The notes: generated by a model not told the origin, from the sequence alone. DNA of 64,000 bases from Kibdelosporangium philippinense (GCF_021390435.2 NZ_JAJVCN010000002.1:186001-250000); one strand, 5' to 3'; counted from the stretch's first letter, positions 35,589 through 43,875 are shown. Numbers and translations: made by a program.

Positions 35589-35741
35589 CGCCTTGCGGTG
35601 TGTGATCCATGGTTTTGTATGTTGTTGCCCCGAGATCTGGCTTGCCGGTAGCTGGGCGCCGCAATGCCCGGAAAGGCGGAATGCAATGGTTGGGCGACTT
35701 CGCAACGCAGTGGCCGGCTTCATTGAGAGTCCACGCTGGCC

Positions 35742-37085
35742 ATGACCCTTGCGCTGAAGTACGCGGCACGTAGCGACCGAGGGTTACACCGATCCAACAA
35801 CGAGGACTCGGTGTACGCCGGTCCGCACCTGCTCGCCATCGCGGACGGGATGGGCGGGCACGCCGCGGGAGAGGTCGCCAGCAAGGTGGTCATCGCCGCG
35901 CTCGCGCCTCTCGACGAGGACGTCCCCGGCGACGATCTGCTCGGCAAGCTGCACGAGGCGGTGGTGTCGGGCAACGACACGATCGCCGAGCTGGTCGACC
36001 AGGACCCCGACCTCGAGGGGATGGGGACGACGCTGACCGCCATCCTGTTCGGCGGCGGCAGACTCGGCCTTGTCAACATCGGGGACTCTCGGACGTACCT
36101 GCTGCGCGACGGGCAGTTCAACCAGATCACCCGGGACGACAGCTTCGTGCAGTCGCTGCTGGACGAAGGCCGGATCACGCCGGAGGAAGCGCTCACGCAC
36201 CCGCAGCGCTCGCTTGTGCTGCGTGCGCTGGTCGGCCACGAGGTGATCGAGCCGACCCTGCAGGTCAGGGAGACCAGGACGGGCGACCGGTACCTGCTGT
36301 GCTCTGACGGGCTGTCGGACGTGGTCGGCTTCGAGAAGCTGGCCGAGACGATGCAGATCGCCGACCGGCAGGCGTGCGCGGACAAGATGATCGAGCTCGC
36401 GCTGCAGGGCGGCGGGCCGGACAACGTGACCGTGATCGTCGCGGACGTGGTCGATGAGGAACCGAAACCGCAAGCCACACAGGCATTCGAGTCGACGGGC
36501 AACAACATGCGCCCGGTCGGCCCGACGACGTCACCGCCGCGGCCGCCGGTCCCGATGCCGCAGCAACCGCCGCATCAGCAGCCCACGATACAGCAGCCGC
36601 CCCAGCCTCCGCAGAAGAAGAAAAAGCGGGGCCGCAAGGTCGCGATCGTGGTCGCGGTGTCGGTCATCTTCCTCGCGTTGGTCGGTGCGGGAATCAGGTA
36701 TCTGGCGTACACCAACTACTACGTGGGTGTCAGCGACGGCGGGGAGATCGCGGTCTTCCAAGGCGTTCGCGGGACCGTGCTCGGAGTGGGCCTGCACCGC
36801 AAGGTCGAAGGCTCGTGCGCGCCCGCGGACGGCCCGACCTGCCGTCCACTGCGGATCGACGACCTCGGCGCGACCAACACGACACGGGCCAACGAGGGCG
36901 TTCCGGTCAACGACCTCGAAGCGGCCCGGCAGATGATCAGCACGTGGCGCACCGAGGATCAGCAGCAGCCGGTGGACTGCCCGACGCCGGGAACGTCCAC
37001 CTCGACGGATGTGCCTTCGTTCAACGAGACGACGCCACCGCCAAGCAGCAGCAGCCCGGCGAGCAGCACGCCGCCAGCCTGTTAG
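35742..37085 (+). CDS. second PP2C phosphatase, PstP paralogue
   Basis: A 447-residue protein with the same architecture as the pstP product at 27743. The PP2C domain (about 1-240) has RSNNEDSVY, ADGMGGHAAGE, GMGTTLTAI, GDSRTYL, SDGLSD and GGPDNVTV. A Pro/Gln linker, a transmembrane helix (about 305-325) and a similar extracellular domain (NYYVGVSDGGEIAVFQGVRG) follow. It lies 153 bases after pknB, so it may have its own promoter. Mycobacterial clusters have only one PstP. All catalytic motifs are kept, so it is probably active. It overlaps the convergent trpG/pabA gene by four bases. Confidence 0.9.
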   Translation: MTLALKYAARSDRGLHRSNNEDSVYAGPHLLAIADGMGGHAAGEVASKVVIAALAPLDEDVPGDDLLGKLHEAVVSGNDTIAELVDQDPDLEGMGTTLTAILFGGGRLGLVNIGDSRTYLLRDGQFNQITRDDSFVQSLLDEGRITPEEALTHPQRSLVLRALVGHEVIEPTLQVRETRTGDRYLLCSDGLSDVVGFEKLAETMQIADRQACADKMIELALQGGGPDNVTVIVADVVDEEPKPQATQAFESTGNNMRPVGPTTSPPRPPVPMPQQPPHQQPTIQQPPQPPQKKKKRGRKVAIVVAVSVIFLALVGAGIRYLAYTNYYVGVSDGGEIAVFQGVRGTVLGVGLHRKVEGSCAPADGPTCRPLRIDDLGATNTTRANEGVPVNDLEAARQMISTWRTEDQQQPVDCPTPGTSTSTDVPSFNETTPPPSSSSPASSTPPAC

Positions 37086-37723
37086 CGGACCGCGGCGGCC
37101 TCGGTGAGGTTGCGCATGCCGTGCTCGAGTTCAGCCACCTTGTGCTCAGGCACAGGGTGGCCACAACCAGCGAGCCAGTTCGCCAGCATCCGGTGACCGC
37201 CGTCGGTGAGCACCGACTCGGGGTGGAACTGGACGCCTTCGATCGGCAGTTCGCGGTGCCGCATGCCCATCACGATGCCGGTCTCGGTCTTGCCGGTGAC
37301 CTCGAACTCAGCCGGAATCGTCTCGGGCAGCACCGTCAGCGAGTGATAGCGGGTCGCGGTGAACGGATCCGGCAGCCCGGCGAGCACCCCGGCGCCGTCG
37401 TGGTAAACCTGGCTTGTCTTGCCGTGCAACAACTCTGGGGCGCGGTCCACAGTGGCCCCCCACGCCACACCAATGGCCTGGTGGCCAAGGCAGACACCTA
37501 GGACCGGCGTCTTGCGCTCGGCGGCAAGCTTGATCAGCTCGATGCTCCGGCCAGCCCGCTCCGGCGTGCCAGGCCCAGGACTGACCAGGACCCCGTCGAA
37601 CCCGTCGAGTTCGAGCTCAGCGGAGTCGTTGCGCAGCACTACGCACTCCGCACCCAGCTGGGCCAGATACTGGACCAGGTTGTAGACGAAGCTGTCGTAG
37701 TTGTCGACCACCAGGACGCGCAT
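37082..37723 (-). CDS. trpG: class I glutamine amidotransferase, anthranilate/PABA synthase component II
   Basis: A 213-residue amidotransferase. It has VDNYDSFVYNLVQYL at the N-terminus, SPGPGTP, the nucleophile Cys in VLGVCLGHQAIG (about residue 79) and the His/Glu pair in GVQFHPESVL (about 168-170). It delivers ammonia from glutamine to a TrpE- or PabB-type partner, which is not encoded here. The conserved location beside pknB (mycobacterial trpG/pabA) supports the call, but tryptophan and folate roles cannot be separated from sequence alone. Confidence 0.9.
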   Translation of the reverse strand: MRVLVVDNYDSFVYNLVQYLAQLGAECVVLRNDSAELELDGFDGVLVSPGPGTPERAGRSIELIKLAAERKTPVLGVCLGHQAIGVAWGATVDRAPELLHGKTSQVYHDGAGVLAGLPDPFTATRYHSLTVLPETIPAEFEVTGKTETGIVMGMRHRELPIEGVQFHPESVLTDGGHRMLANWLAGCGHPVPEHKVAELEHGMRNLTEAAAVR

Positions 37724-37788
37724 GCGGCCATGCTATTCGGCCGTGACAACCCGGCGCGTCGTGTTTTCACCACGCGTCATGTCACGCA

Positions 37789-37814
37789 AAAAGTGGTGCG
37801 AGCGTACCACTTTT
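37789..37814. promoter_or_regulatory. strong dyad before the HAD gene
   Basis: AAAAGTGGT and ACCACTTTT, nine perfect pairs with an 8-base spacer, centred about 31 bases before the GTG of the HAD gene and about 80 bases from the trpG start. It is a likely operator for one or both divergent genes. Confidence 0.6.
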
Positions 37815-37832
37815 CCGGTTAGGCTTGCCGGT

Positions 37833-38507
37833 GTGCTGATCTTTGACGCGGACGACACGCTCTGGGAGAACAACGTCCTGTTCGAGCGGGTGATCGACGA
37901 CTTCCTCGGCTGGCTGGCCCATCCGACGATGGACAAGGCCGAGCTGCGGCCGATCCTCGACGACATCGAGCACGCCAACATCGTCACGGTCGGCTACGGC
38001 AGCAAGGCGCTGCTGCACAACCTCCGCGAGACGTTCGAGCACCTCTACCGGCGGCAGATCTCCGCAGAGGAGAGCAGGCAGGTCGAGGAGCTCGCGGTCG
38101 CGCTGATCGACCACCGCGTCGAGCTGATCGACGGCGTGCCGGACACCCTCAGCGAGCTGAGCAGCCGCCACGAGCTGCTGATGCTCACCAAGGGCGACAC
38201 GACCGAGCAGCAACGCAAGATCGACCACTCCGGGCTCGCGCACCACTTCACGGGCATCCACATCGTCGCCGAGAAGGACCCCGACACCTACCGGCGGCTG
38301 GTCAAGGAGCTGTCGCTGGATCTGGGCAGCACGTGGATGATCGGCAACTCACCGAAGTCGGACATCCTGTCGGCGCGCGCGGCTGGCATGAACGCCGTGT
38401 TCATCCCGAACGTGCACACCTGGGTACTCGAGGAGGACGAGCTGGACCCCTCCGACCAGGGCGTTCTGCACCTGGAGAGGTTCACCGACCTGCTCAACCA
38501 CTTCTGA
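37833..38507 (+). CDS. HAD-superfamily hydrolase
   Basis: A 224-residue protein taken from GTG 37833, which opens directly into motif I (LIFDADDTLWENN). A helical cap lies at about 20-90. Motif II is LLMLTKGD (about 115-122), motif III the Lys in IVAEKDPDTY (about 150) and motif IV GNSPKSDILSARAAG (about 170-184). It is probably a small-molecule phosphatase; the substrate is unknown. Its 3' end overlaps the convergent small membrane gene by 14 bases. Confidence 0.85.
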   Translation: MLIFDADDTLWENNVLFERVIDDFLGWLAHPTMDKAELRPILDDIEHANIVTVGYGSKALLHNLRETFEHLYRRQISAEESRQVEELAVALIDHRVELIDGVPDTLSELSSRHELLMLTKGDTTEQQRKIDHSGLAHHFTGIHIVAEKDPDTYRRLVKELSLDLGSTWMIGNSPKSDILSARAAGMNAVFIPNVHTWVLEEDELDPSDQGVLHLERFTDLLNHF

Positions 38508-38667
38508 GGCTTTCCTCGGTCGTCACGTTGTTGAACCAGAGCTTCGGCTCCAGCCACGGGAAGACCACGAACAGCAGGAGCGCGATCACGCCGAGGATGA
38601 GCACGGTCGCGATCGTGATCCGGACCGCCAGCGGGCCGGGGATCTTGCGCCAAATCCAGCCGTACAT
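38494..38667 (-). CDS. small single-span membrane protein coupled to sortase
   Basis: A 57-residue protein with one transmembrane helix (ITIATVLILGVIALLLFVVF, about 17-36). A short basic N-terminus (MYGWIWRKIPGP) lies inside and an acidic tail outside. The ATG shares one base with the sortase stop (TGATG), so the two are co-translated. Short membrane proteins at this position are common in actinobacteria, but no function is established. Confidence 0.75.
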   Translation of the reverse strand: MYGWIWRKIPGPLAVRITIATVLILGVIALLLFVVFPWLEPKLWFNNVTTEESLRSG

Positions 38668-39539
38668 CAGTCGTTCTCCGTCAGCACTGCGGGCAGCTCG
38701 TTCGGCTTCGCCGGGTTCTTCGCCGCCTGGTCGGTGAGCACGAGGTGCATGATGAGCCGCTGTGCGTCCGAGAACTTCGGGTGGCACGTGGTGAGGGTGA
38801 GCAGTGCCGCGCCCGGTTTCGTGCCCGCAGGGGCGTAGGGAACGGGGGAAATGACCCCACCCTGTGATGGTTTGACGATTTCCCTGCCGAAGACCTTGGC
38901 GTAGTCGGCGCCGAGGGTGTTCACGCGTTCGCAGCGGGCGCTCTTGGTCTTGATCGTGTCCCAGTTCTTGGCCTCTTCCGGCAGCGGCAGCATCCGGTAG
39001 GTGAACCAGCTGGTGGAGGTCTCGATCACCACCGCGTCGCAGGACTTGAGCAGGTCGAGGTCGTTGAACGGGGCGCCCTTGCCGACCCGGTGGCCCGCGA
39101 CGGAGAAGTTGCCGTGGTCACCGGGCAGCGCGGTGCCCTTGTAGTGGCCAGGGCCCTTCTCCAGGGTCTTGTCGTTCGTGCCCTCGAGAACTGTGAAGTG
39201 AAAATCCGCGCCGAACTTCGGGATGTAGAGCTTGGCGAAGCCCTTGCCGTCCTCGAGCTCGATCTTGTTGGTCCGTTCGCCGCCTTCGACGACGTCCGCA
39301 CCGGGGTGCTGCCACTGGTCGTCCAGCGCCGCGGTGGCCTCACGCTGCTTGCCTGCGGAGAAAAGATCCGTGATGTATAGCTCGTAGACCACGAAGAGCA
39401 GCACGATCATGCCAGCGGTGATCAGCAGTTCGCCGATGTTGCGCACCACGTTGCGGGCGCGGTCGCCGCTCTGCGGCGGCCCGTCGCCCAGGTCGCCGTA
39501 GAGGCGTCCAGAGTCGTGTGCACCCTCGTGAGAACCCAC
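38667..39539 (-). CDS. class E sortase
   Basis: A 290-residue membrane-anchored sortase. One N-terminal transmembrane helix (LLITAGMIVLLFVVYELYI, about 37-55) precedes the beta-barrel catalytic domain. Catalytic His is in FSVAGHRVGKGAPF (about 149), Cys in LLTLTTCHPKFSD (about 252), and an Arg follows in SDAQRLIMHLVL (about 260). The TLTTCHP motif is typical of class E (actinobacterial housekeeping) sortases. It attaches surface proteins with LAXTG-type signals. It is divergent from crgA with 117 bases between. Confidence 0.9.
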   Translation of the reverse strand: MGSHEGAHDSGRLYGDLGDGPPQSGDRARNVVRNIGELLITAGMIVLLFVVYELYITDLFSAGKQREATAALDDQWQHPGADVVEGGERTNKIELEDGKGFAKLYIPKFGADFHFTVLEGTNDKTLEKGPGHYKGTALPGDHGNFSVAGHRVGKGAPFNDLDLLKSCDAVVIETSTSWFTYRMLPLPEEAKNWDTIKTKSARCERVNTLGADYAKVFGREIVKPSQGGVISPVPYAPAGTKPGAALLTLTTCHPKFSDAQRLIMHLVLTDQAAKNPAKPNELPAVLTEND

Positions 39540-39656
39540 TCGTACTCCCCTGGTGGTTCGCGAGCCTTTTCGACTACGTTAACGTGTTCACACGGCGGCA
39601 GTTGCGGACCTCCGCTTGCCGCCGTACACGCACGCATAACGCCAGGCGAGGACACG

Positions 39657-39926
39657 ATGCCCAAGTCCAAGGTTCGCAAGAAGAGCGTCTACACGGCGCC
39701 CAGCAGCGATCGCCGTACCCCGGTGAAGGTGCGTGGGGGTGGCCCCTCGCATCCGCTGTACATCGCGGTGATGCTCGGTGTCATGGTGATCGGCCTTGCT
39801 TGGCTGGTGGTCAACTACATCGCCGGCCAGGACATCCCGTTCATGAACGATCTGGGGAACTGGAACTTCGCGATCGGGTTCGCACTGATGATCGGTGGTC
39901 TGCTGATGACCATGCGGTGGCGCTGA
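39657..39926 (+). CDS. crgA: cell division protein CrgA
   Basis: An 89-residue protein beginning MPKSKVRKKSVYTAPSSDRR, the basic cytoplasmic CrgA start, followed by two transmembrane helices (IAVMLGVMVIGLAWLVVNYI and NFAIGFALMIGGLLMTM). CrgA recruits and balances division proteins (FtsZ, FtsQ, PBPs) at the septum. Position and size match mycobacterial crgA. The longer upstream frame is not used. Confidence 0.95.
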   Translation: MPKSKVRKKSVYTAPSSDRRTPVKVRGGGPSHPLYIAVMLGVMVIGLAWLVVNYIAGQDIPFMNDLGNWNFAIGFALMIGGLLMTMRWR

Positions 39927-40014
39927 AAACCTGCTGTTCACTCGGTAGAGGGACGCTGGACCACACCCGTTCAGCCCAGCGTCACTGAACCACAAGGATG
40001 TAACTCATCCCCAG

Positions 40015-40036
40015 TGTGGACAACTCTTGTGGATAA
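40015..40036. promoter_or_regulatory. pair of perfect DnaA boxes
   Basis: TGTGGACAA (40015-40023) and TGTGGATAA (40028-40036) in the same orientation, four bases apart, 18 bases upstream of the PH-domain gene start. The pair lies far from oriC in a promoter position. Confidence 0.7.
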
Positions 40037-40053
40037 GTAGGACGCATCGTCAC

Positions 40054-40464
40054 GTGACGTCACCAAAGCCTCGTCTTGTCTGGTCAACGCCACCGGTCCT
40101 GGTCGCCGTCGGTTGGGCGGCAACGGCCGGTGGAGTGATCTGGGCGATCATCACCGACGACCCAACAGGACGCGTTCTTGTCAGCCTTGCCGCGCTGGTC
40201 GCGGCCCTGCTGGCGTTGCACGGCACCCTCGCGCGGCCCCGTCTGGCCGCCGACAGCAACGGACTCGTACTGCGGCGACTGGCCAGCAAGCGGCAGTGGG
40301 CCTGGGCGGAGGTCAACGTCCGGCTGGCGCGCACCCGCAGGCTCGGCCGCGAGGTCAGCACGCTTGAGCTCGACGCCGAGGACGACCTGGTCGTCCTCGG
40401 CTGGCTCGATCTCGGCGTCGCCCCGGAAGACGTCGCCGACGCACTGCGTGACCTACGTACCTGA
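40054..40464 (+). CDS. PH-domain membrane protein (Rv0010c-like)
   Basis: A 136-residue protein from GTG 40054. Two membrane helices (about 12-30 and 38-58) are followed by a short PH-like beta domain (LAADSNGLVLRRLASKRQWA, then WAEVNVRLARTRRLGREVST). Its position next to crgA matches the mycobacterial Rv0010c protein. The in-frame GTG at 40027 falls within the DnaA-box pair and lacks a ribosome site. Function unknown. Confidence 0.72.
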   Translation: MTSPKPRLVWSTPPVLVAVGWAATAGGVIWAIITDDPTGRVLVSLAALVAALLALHGTLARPRLAADSNGLVLRRLASKRQWAWAEVNVRLARTRRLGREVSTLELDAEDDLVVLGWLDLGVAPEDVADALRDLRT

Positions 40465-41382
40465 CGGCGACCGGTAGCAGGTGACCTGCGAGTTCTCGTG
40501 AACACACATCGCGGGCCGGTCGAACCCGCTGTCCCGCACGAACACCAGCCCGACCAGCAGGACAACCGCGCCGACCAGGGTCGCGATCTGCACTTTGGTC
40601 CGGATCCGCTGCGGCGGGTAGAGCATGCCGAGTGCGAGGGCGGCGCCGGTGACCAGCCCGCCGATGTGCCCGAAGATCGAGATGTTCGAGATCGTGAACG
40701 TGAAGACCAAGTTCAGCGCGATGATGCCGAGCGCGGGCGCGATCGGCATCTTGAGCCGGAACACCGCGACCGCGAGCGCACCCATCAGGCCGAAGATCGC
40801 GCCGGACGCACCAGCCGTCCACCCGTAATCCATGAAAACCCCGGCCGAGGTCCTGACCGCCTGTTCGGTGTCGAACACGAACACCGCGACGCCGCCGCCA
40901 AGCAGCGAGACCAGGTACAGCGCGAGGAACCGGACTCGACCGAAAAGCACCTCCAGGTCACGGCCGATGATATACAGCGACACCATGTTGACGACGAGGT
41001 GAATCACCCCGTAGTGCAGGAAGCCGCCGGCAACCAGCCGCCACCACTCACCGCCGGCGACCGCGGGCGGATAGAGCACGCCGATCTCGAACACGTACGA
41101 GAACTGGTTGTTGGTGACGCTCTGCGCCTCGATGGCGGTCAGCACGAAAACCGCCACATTCAGCACAAGCAAGATCGGCATCACGATCGGCTTGGTGTTC
41201 AGCTCAGCGCCCGCGACTGTACGCGCGCGCCGCTGCGTGCGCCTGCCCTCGTTCACACAGTCGACACACTGGAACCCGACGGACGCAGGCTGCAGGCACT
41301 CGTGGCAGTTCGGCCGGTCACACCGGGTGCAGCGCAGACCCGTCGGCCGGTCCGGGTGCCGCACGCAGACCTGGTCAGCCAC
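40453..41382 (-). CDS. rhomboid family intramembrane serine protease
   Basis: A 309-residue protein. The N-terminal zinc-binding B-box-like region (CVRHPDRPTGLRCTRCDRPN, then CHECL and CVDC) precedes six or seven membrane helices. The catalytic Ser is in TAGASGAIFG (about residue 193) and His in FGHIGGLVTG (about 250). HYGVIHLVVNM supplies the conserved His/Asn. It cleaves transmembrane substrates. It starts eight bases inside the end of ppiA (same strand) and its 3' end overlaps the convergent PH-domain gene by 12 bases. Confidence 0.92.
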   Translation of the reverse strand: MADQVCVRHPDRPTGLRCTRCDRPNCHECLQPASVGFQCVDCVNEGRRTQRRARTVAGAELNTKPIVMPILLVLNVAVFVLTAIEAQSVTNNQFSYVFEIGVLYPPAVAGGEWWRLVAGGFLHYGVIHLVVNMVSLYIIGRDLEVLFGRVRFLALYLVSLLGGGVAVFVFDTEQAVRTSAGVFMDYGWTAGASGAIFGLMGALAVAVFRLKMPIAPALGIIALNLVFTFTISNISIFGHIGGLVTGAALALGMLYPPQRIRTKVQIATLVGAVVLLVGLVFVRDSGFDRPAMCVHENSQVTCYRSPSGT

Positions 41383-41929
41383 GCTCGATGACCACGCGGT
41401 TGATCACGACATCCTCGGTCGGCCGGTCGTCACCGGGAGTGGTCTCGACCCGGGAGATGGCGTCGACGACGTTGCGCGACTCCTGGTCGGTGACCTCGCC
41501 GAAGATGGTGTGCTTGAAGTTGAGGTGAGCGGTCGGCTTGACCGTGATGAAGAACTGCGAGCCGTTGGTGTTCGGCCGGTTGATGTTGGCCATGGCCAGC
41601 AGGTACGGCTTGTTGAACTGCAGTTCGGCGGTGAACTCGTCCGGCACGGTGAAGCCGGGGCCGCCTCTGCCGGTGCCGGTCGGGTCACCACCCTGGATCA
41701 TGAACCCGTCGATGATCCGGTGGAAGATCGACCCGTCGTAGTAAGGGCCGGAGGTGCCGCCCTGTGCGTTCTGCGGCGAATACTCCTTCGTGCCCTCGGC
41801 GAGCCCGACGAAGCTCTTCACGGTTTTCGGCGCGTAATCAGGGAAAAGGGCGATCCGGATGTCACCGAGCGTGGTCTGCAGGGTGGCCGTGACCTTGATC
41901 CCGACGAGTGATTCGTTGCTGTCTGCCAC
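41375..41929 (-). CDS. ppiA: peptidyl-prolyl cis-trans isomerase (cyclophilin)
   Basis: A 184-residue cyclophilin with no signal peptide. Active-site segments are present: FHRIIDGFMIQGGDPTGTG (about 70-88), FTAELQFNKPYLLAMAN and GSQFFITVKPTAHLNFKHTI. It accelerates proline isomerisation during protein folding. Location and size match mycobacterial ppiA. It is read through into the rhomboid gene on the same strand. Confidence 0.95.
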   Translation of the reverse strand: MADSNESLVGIKVTATLQTTLGDIRIALFPDYAPKTVKSFVGLAEGTKEYSPQNAQGGTSGPYYDGSIFHRIIDGFMIQGGDPTGTGRGGPGFTVPDEFTAELQFNKPYLLAMANINRPNTNGSQFFITVKPTAHLNFKHTIFGEVTDQESRNVVDAISRVETTPGDDRPTEDVVINRVVIERG

Positions 41930-42032
41930 GCCCTCAATCGTGCCATCCAGAGCGAGAACGGTTCGGAAGGGGCAGGATGGGGAACCTGTCTATTAACTAA
42001 TGACCCGCGACCCTATGGCGAGGTGAAGGCAC

Positions 42033-42452
42033 ATGACTCGGACCCCAGAGGCGGTGGACAAGGCCGTCGACGCGGTCCGCCGGGCGGAGCACAAGCTGGT
42101 TGAGAGCGCCGGAGAAGTTGCGACCAAGACCCGCCGAACCCGCCGCAAGCTGGCCCGCAAAGCCAAAGCCACCCGCAAAGACCTGGCGAAAAGCGCGAAG
42201 AAAGCAAAAGCCACGGCCCAGCACCTGGCAGGCGCCGAACCCAAACGCCGCCGCTGGCCATGGCTGATCGCACTGCTCGTAGCAGCCGCAGGCACAGCAG
42301 CCGTGATGAAGGCGAAGGCAAGCGCCCCGACAGAGGAAGAGGCCGCCCCGCCAGAGCCCCGCGCGGAGGACGAAAAGCCAGCCGAAATGCCAAAACAGCA
42401 GGACAACGGCCGTCCGCAGCCAGCGAAGTCGACAACGCAGCCGAAGAAGTAG
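42033..42452 (+). CDS. Lys/Ala-rich single-span membrane protein
   Basis: A 139-residue protein. The first 70 residues are a basic amphipathic helix (RRAEHKLVESAGEVATKTRR and later KARKATRKD-like repeats), reminiscent of histone-like or PspA-like basic tails. One transmembrane helix (WPWLIALLVAAAGTAAVM, about 74-91) follows, then an acidic, Pro-rich tail. ATG 42033 has GAGG upstream. Possible nucleoid- or envelope-tethering function; no family assigned. A perfect terminator follows. Confidence 0.65.
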   Translation: MTRTPEAVDKAVDAVRRAEHKLVESAGEVATKTRRTRRKLARKAKATRKDLAKSAKKAKATAQHLAGAEPKRRRWPWLIALLVAAAGTAAVMKAKASAPTEEEAAPPEPRAEDEKPAEMPKQQDNGRPQPAKSTTQPKK

Positions 42453-42461
42453 CGGCCCCGC

Positions 42462-42494
42462 AAACCCCTGTTCGCCCCGGCTGAACAGGGGTTT
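42462..42494. terminator. strong terminator after the Lys/Ala-rich gene
   Basis: AAACCCCTGTTC and GAACAGGGGTTT, twelve perfect pairs around a 9-base loop, ten bases after the stop, with the TTT acting as a short U-tract. Confidence 0.85.
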
Positions 42495-42601
42495 CGCCGC
42501 GCCCAGCCACCTTCTTGGGCTCGGGCGCCAGCCCAGAGGGATGCATCCTCCGGTTCCCATGACCAGGCGCCAAGCCTACCGCCAGTCCGACAATCCCGCC
42601 C

Positions 42602-42694
42602 CCAAACATCCCCCACCACTCCCGGGGGGACGACCCCTGGCCAGTCTAGCGGGGATAAGGGCTGGTCAAAGGGTTGTCGGCGGGGTGTGGACAA
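42602..42694 (-). repeat. dispersed repeat module, copy 2 (DnaA box, promoter-like core, ATG)
   Basis: Minus-strand copy of the 12581 module: DnaA box at 42694-42686, 16 bases, then the 68-base core 42669-42602 (TTGACC at 42669-42664, TAGACT at 42648-42643, ATG-TTTGG at the end). It points toward the convergent Lys/Ala-rich gene. The remaining parts of the 313-base gap hold the terminator above and no gene. Confidence 0.8.
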
Positions 42695-42766
42695 CCAGAT
42701 TTCACCAATGGACCGTTCGTTCGAAGTTCACCCTGGAGCGTGATTGCTGGGGCCGAAGGTCATGCG

Positions 42767-43306
42767 TCAGAGGCCTAGGGTCGCGATGGCTTTCTCGACC
42801 ACGCGGCGTGCCTTGATCGACTGGGCCTGGTTGGTCGTGACGATCACCGCGGTGCCTTCCTTGGCGACCGCGTACACCGAGCCTTTGTCCGCGCCGATGG
42901 AGCCGCCCTTCCAGCCTGCCGGGGAGGTCGCCGGGTTCGAGGTGTCGATCGGAGCCGCTTCGTCCACAAGGGCCTTCGCGTTCTTCGCGGTTCCGACGTA
43001 GACCCGGGCCGTGAGTTGGATGCTGCCGTCGGCGCGGTAGAAGAAGCACGCGGGATGCGGCTTGTCTGCCGATATCCGGACCTTGGTGGCGCGCTGACCG
43101 TTGGCCTCCGCGACGAACGCGCTTTCCAGGTACGGGCAAGGGCCATCGGCCACAGGCTCCGGAGCGGGTGGCGGGCCTTCTGGCGTTGTGGTTGTCGGCG
43201 AGGTGCGGGGTGGTTGGCTGTTTTGTGGCGCGGGCTCGGCGTTCGGGCTGGTCGAGCAGCCGGCCAGGCAGCACGCCAGCAGCAGGGCTGAAGTCAGTCG
43301 CCTCAT
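42767..43306 (-). CDS. DUF2020 family lipoprotein
   Basis: A 179-residue lipoprotein. The signal ends in the lipobox LACCLAGC (Cys about residue 16). A Pro/Thr linker leads to the DUF2020 domain (about 50-178) with CPYLESAFVAEANGQRATKV, CFFYRADG and VVTTNQAQSIKARRV. Two further Cys may form a disulfide. DUF2020 proteins are actinobacterial envelope lipoproteins of unknown role. The ATG at 43306 starts at the signal peptide; the longer frame is rejected. Confidence 0.82.
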   Translation of the reverse strand: MRRLTSALLLACCLAGCSTSPNAEPAPQNSQPPRTSPTTTTPEGPPPAPEPVADGPCPYLESAFVAEANGQRATKVRISADKPHPACFFYRADGSIQLTARVYVGTAKNAKALVDEAAPIDTSNPATSPAGWKGGSIGADKGSVYAVAKEGTAVIVTTNQAQSIKARRVVEKAIATLGL

Positions 43307-43426
43307 AGGTCCGCCAGTCAACCAGAGTCCATCCGGGTGACGTCGCGGTACCTCGCTGAACCATCTTGATCGAAGCGGCGTAACAGCCTGCGCACCTTGC
43401 AAATCCTGCATACGTAAGGGGTATGG

Positions 43427-43831
43427 ATGGACGCCGTCCTGAGGCGCAGGGAAGACCTGCTCTCACTGTTCCGGATCGTGGTCGGGTTGCTGTTCGTCAG
43501 CCACGGCGCTGCCAAATTGTTCGGCGTGCTGGGTGGGCGGACCGTCCAATTTGGGGCGTGGCCATCGTTTTACGCGGCCGTGATCGAACTCGTCGCTGGT
43601 GGTGCGGTGCTGCTCGGGATCGGAACCCGGGTCGCGGCGGTGATTTGTTCCGGCGAGATGGCCTATGCGTACTTCGCCAGTCATCAGTCGAAGGCGTTGT
43701 GGCCATTGGAGAACGGCGGCGAACTCGCCGCGATGTACAGCTGGGTGTTCCTGCTGATCGCGTTCTTCGGACCGGGGGCATGGACGTTGTCCCGGTTGTG
43801 GAACAAGCAGCGGCAACCCGTAGCCGGCTGA
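43427..43831 (+). CDS. DoxX family membrane protein
   Basis: A 134-residue protein with four membrane helices. It begins LLSLFRIVVGLLFVSHGAAK and has FGAWPSFYAAVIELVAGGAV and AYAYFASHQ, the typical DoxX pattern. DoxX-type proteins are linked to redox or thiol homeostasis at the membrane; the specific role here is unknown. It is convergent with the GntR gene, with a shared terminator between. Confidence 0.85.
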   Translation: MDAVLRRREDLLSLFRIVVGLLFVSHGAAKLFGVLGGRTVQFGAWPSFYAAVIELVAGGAVLLGIGTRVAAVICSGEMAYAYFASHQSKALWPLENGGELAAMYSWVFLLIAFFGPGAWTLSRLWNKQRQPVAG

Positions 43832-43839
43832 CCGGACGG

Positions 43840-43875
43840 ACCCTGAGTCCTGGCAGCGCCGCCAGGACTCAGGGT
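43840..43875. terminator. bidirectional terminator between doxX and gntR genes
   Basis: ACCCTGAGTCCTGGC and GCCAGGACTCAGGGT, fifteen perfect pairs with a 6-base loop. It overlaps the GntR stop codon and lies nine bases after the doxX stop. Confidence 0.88.

Noticed and set aside
33270..35723. 817-residue minus-strand frame opposite pknB
   Set aside because: Shadow frame with no domain; pknB on the other strand is certain.
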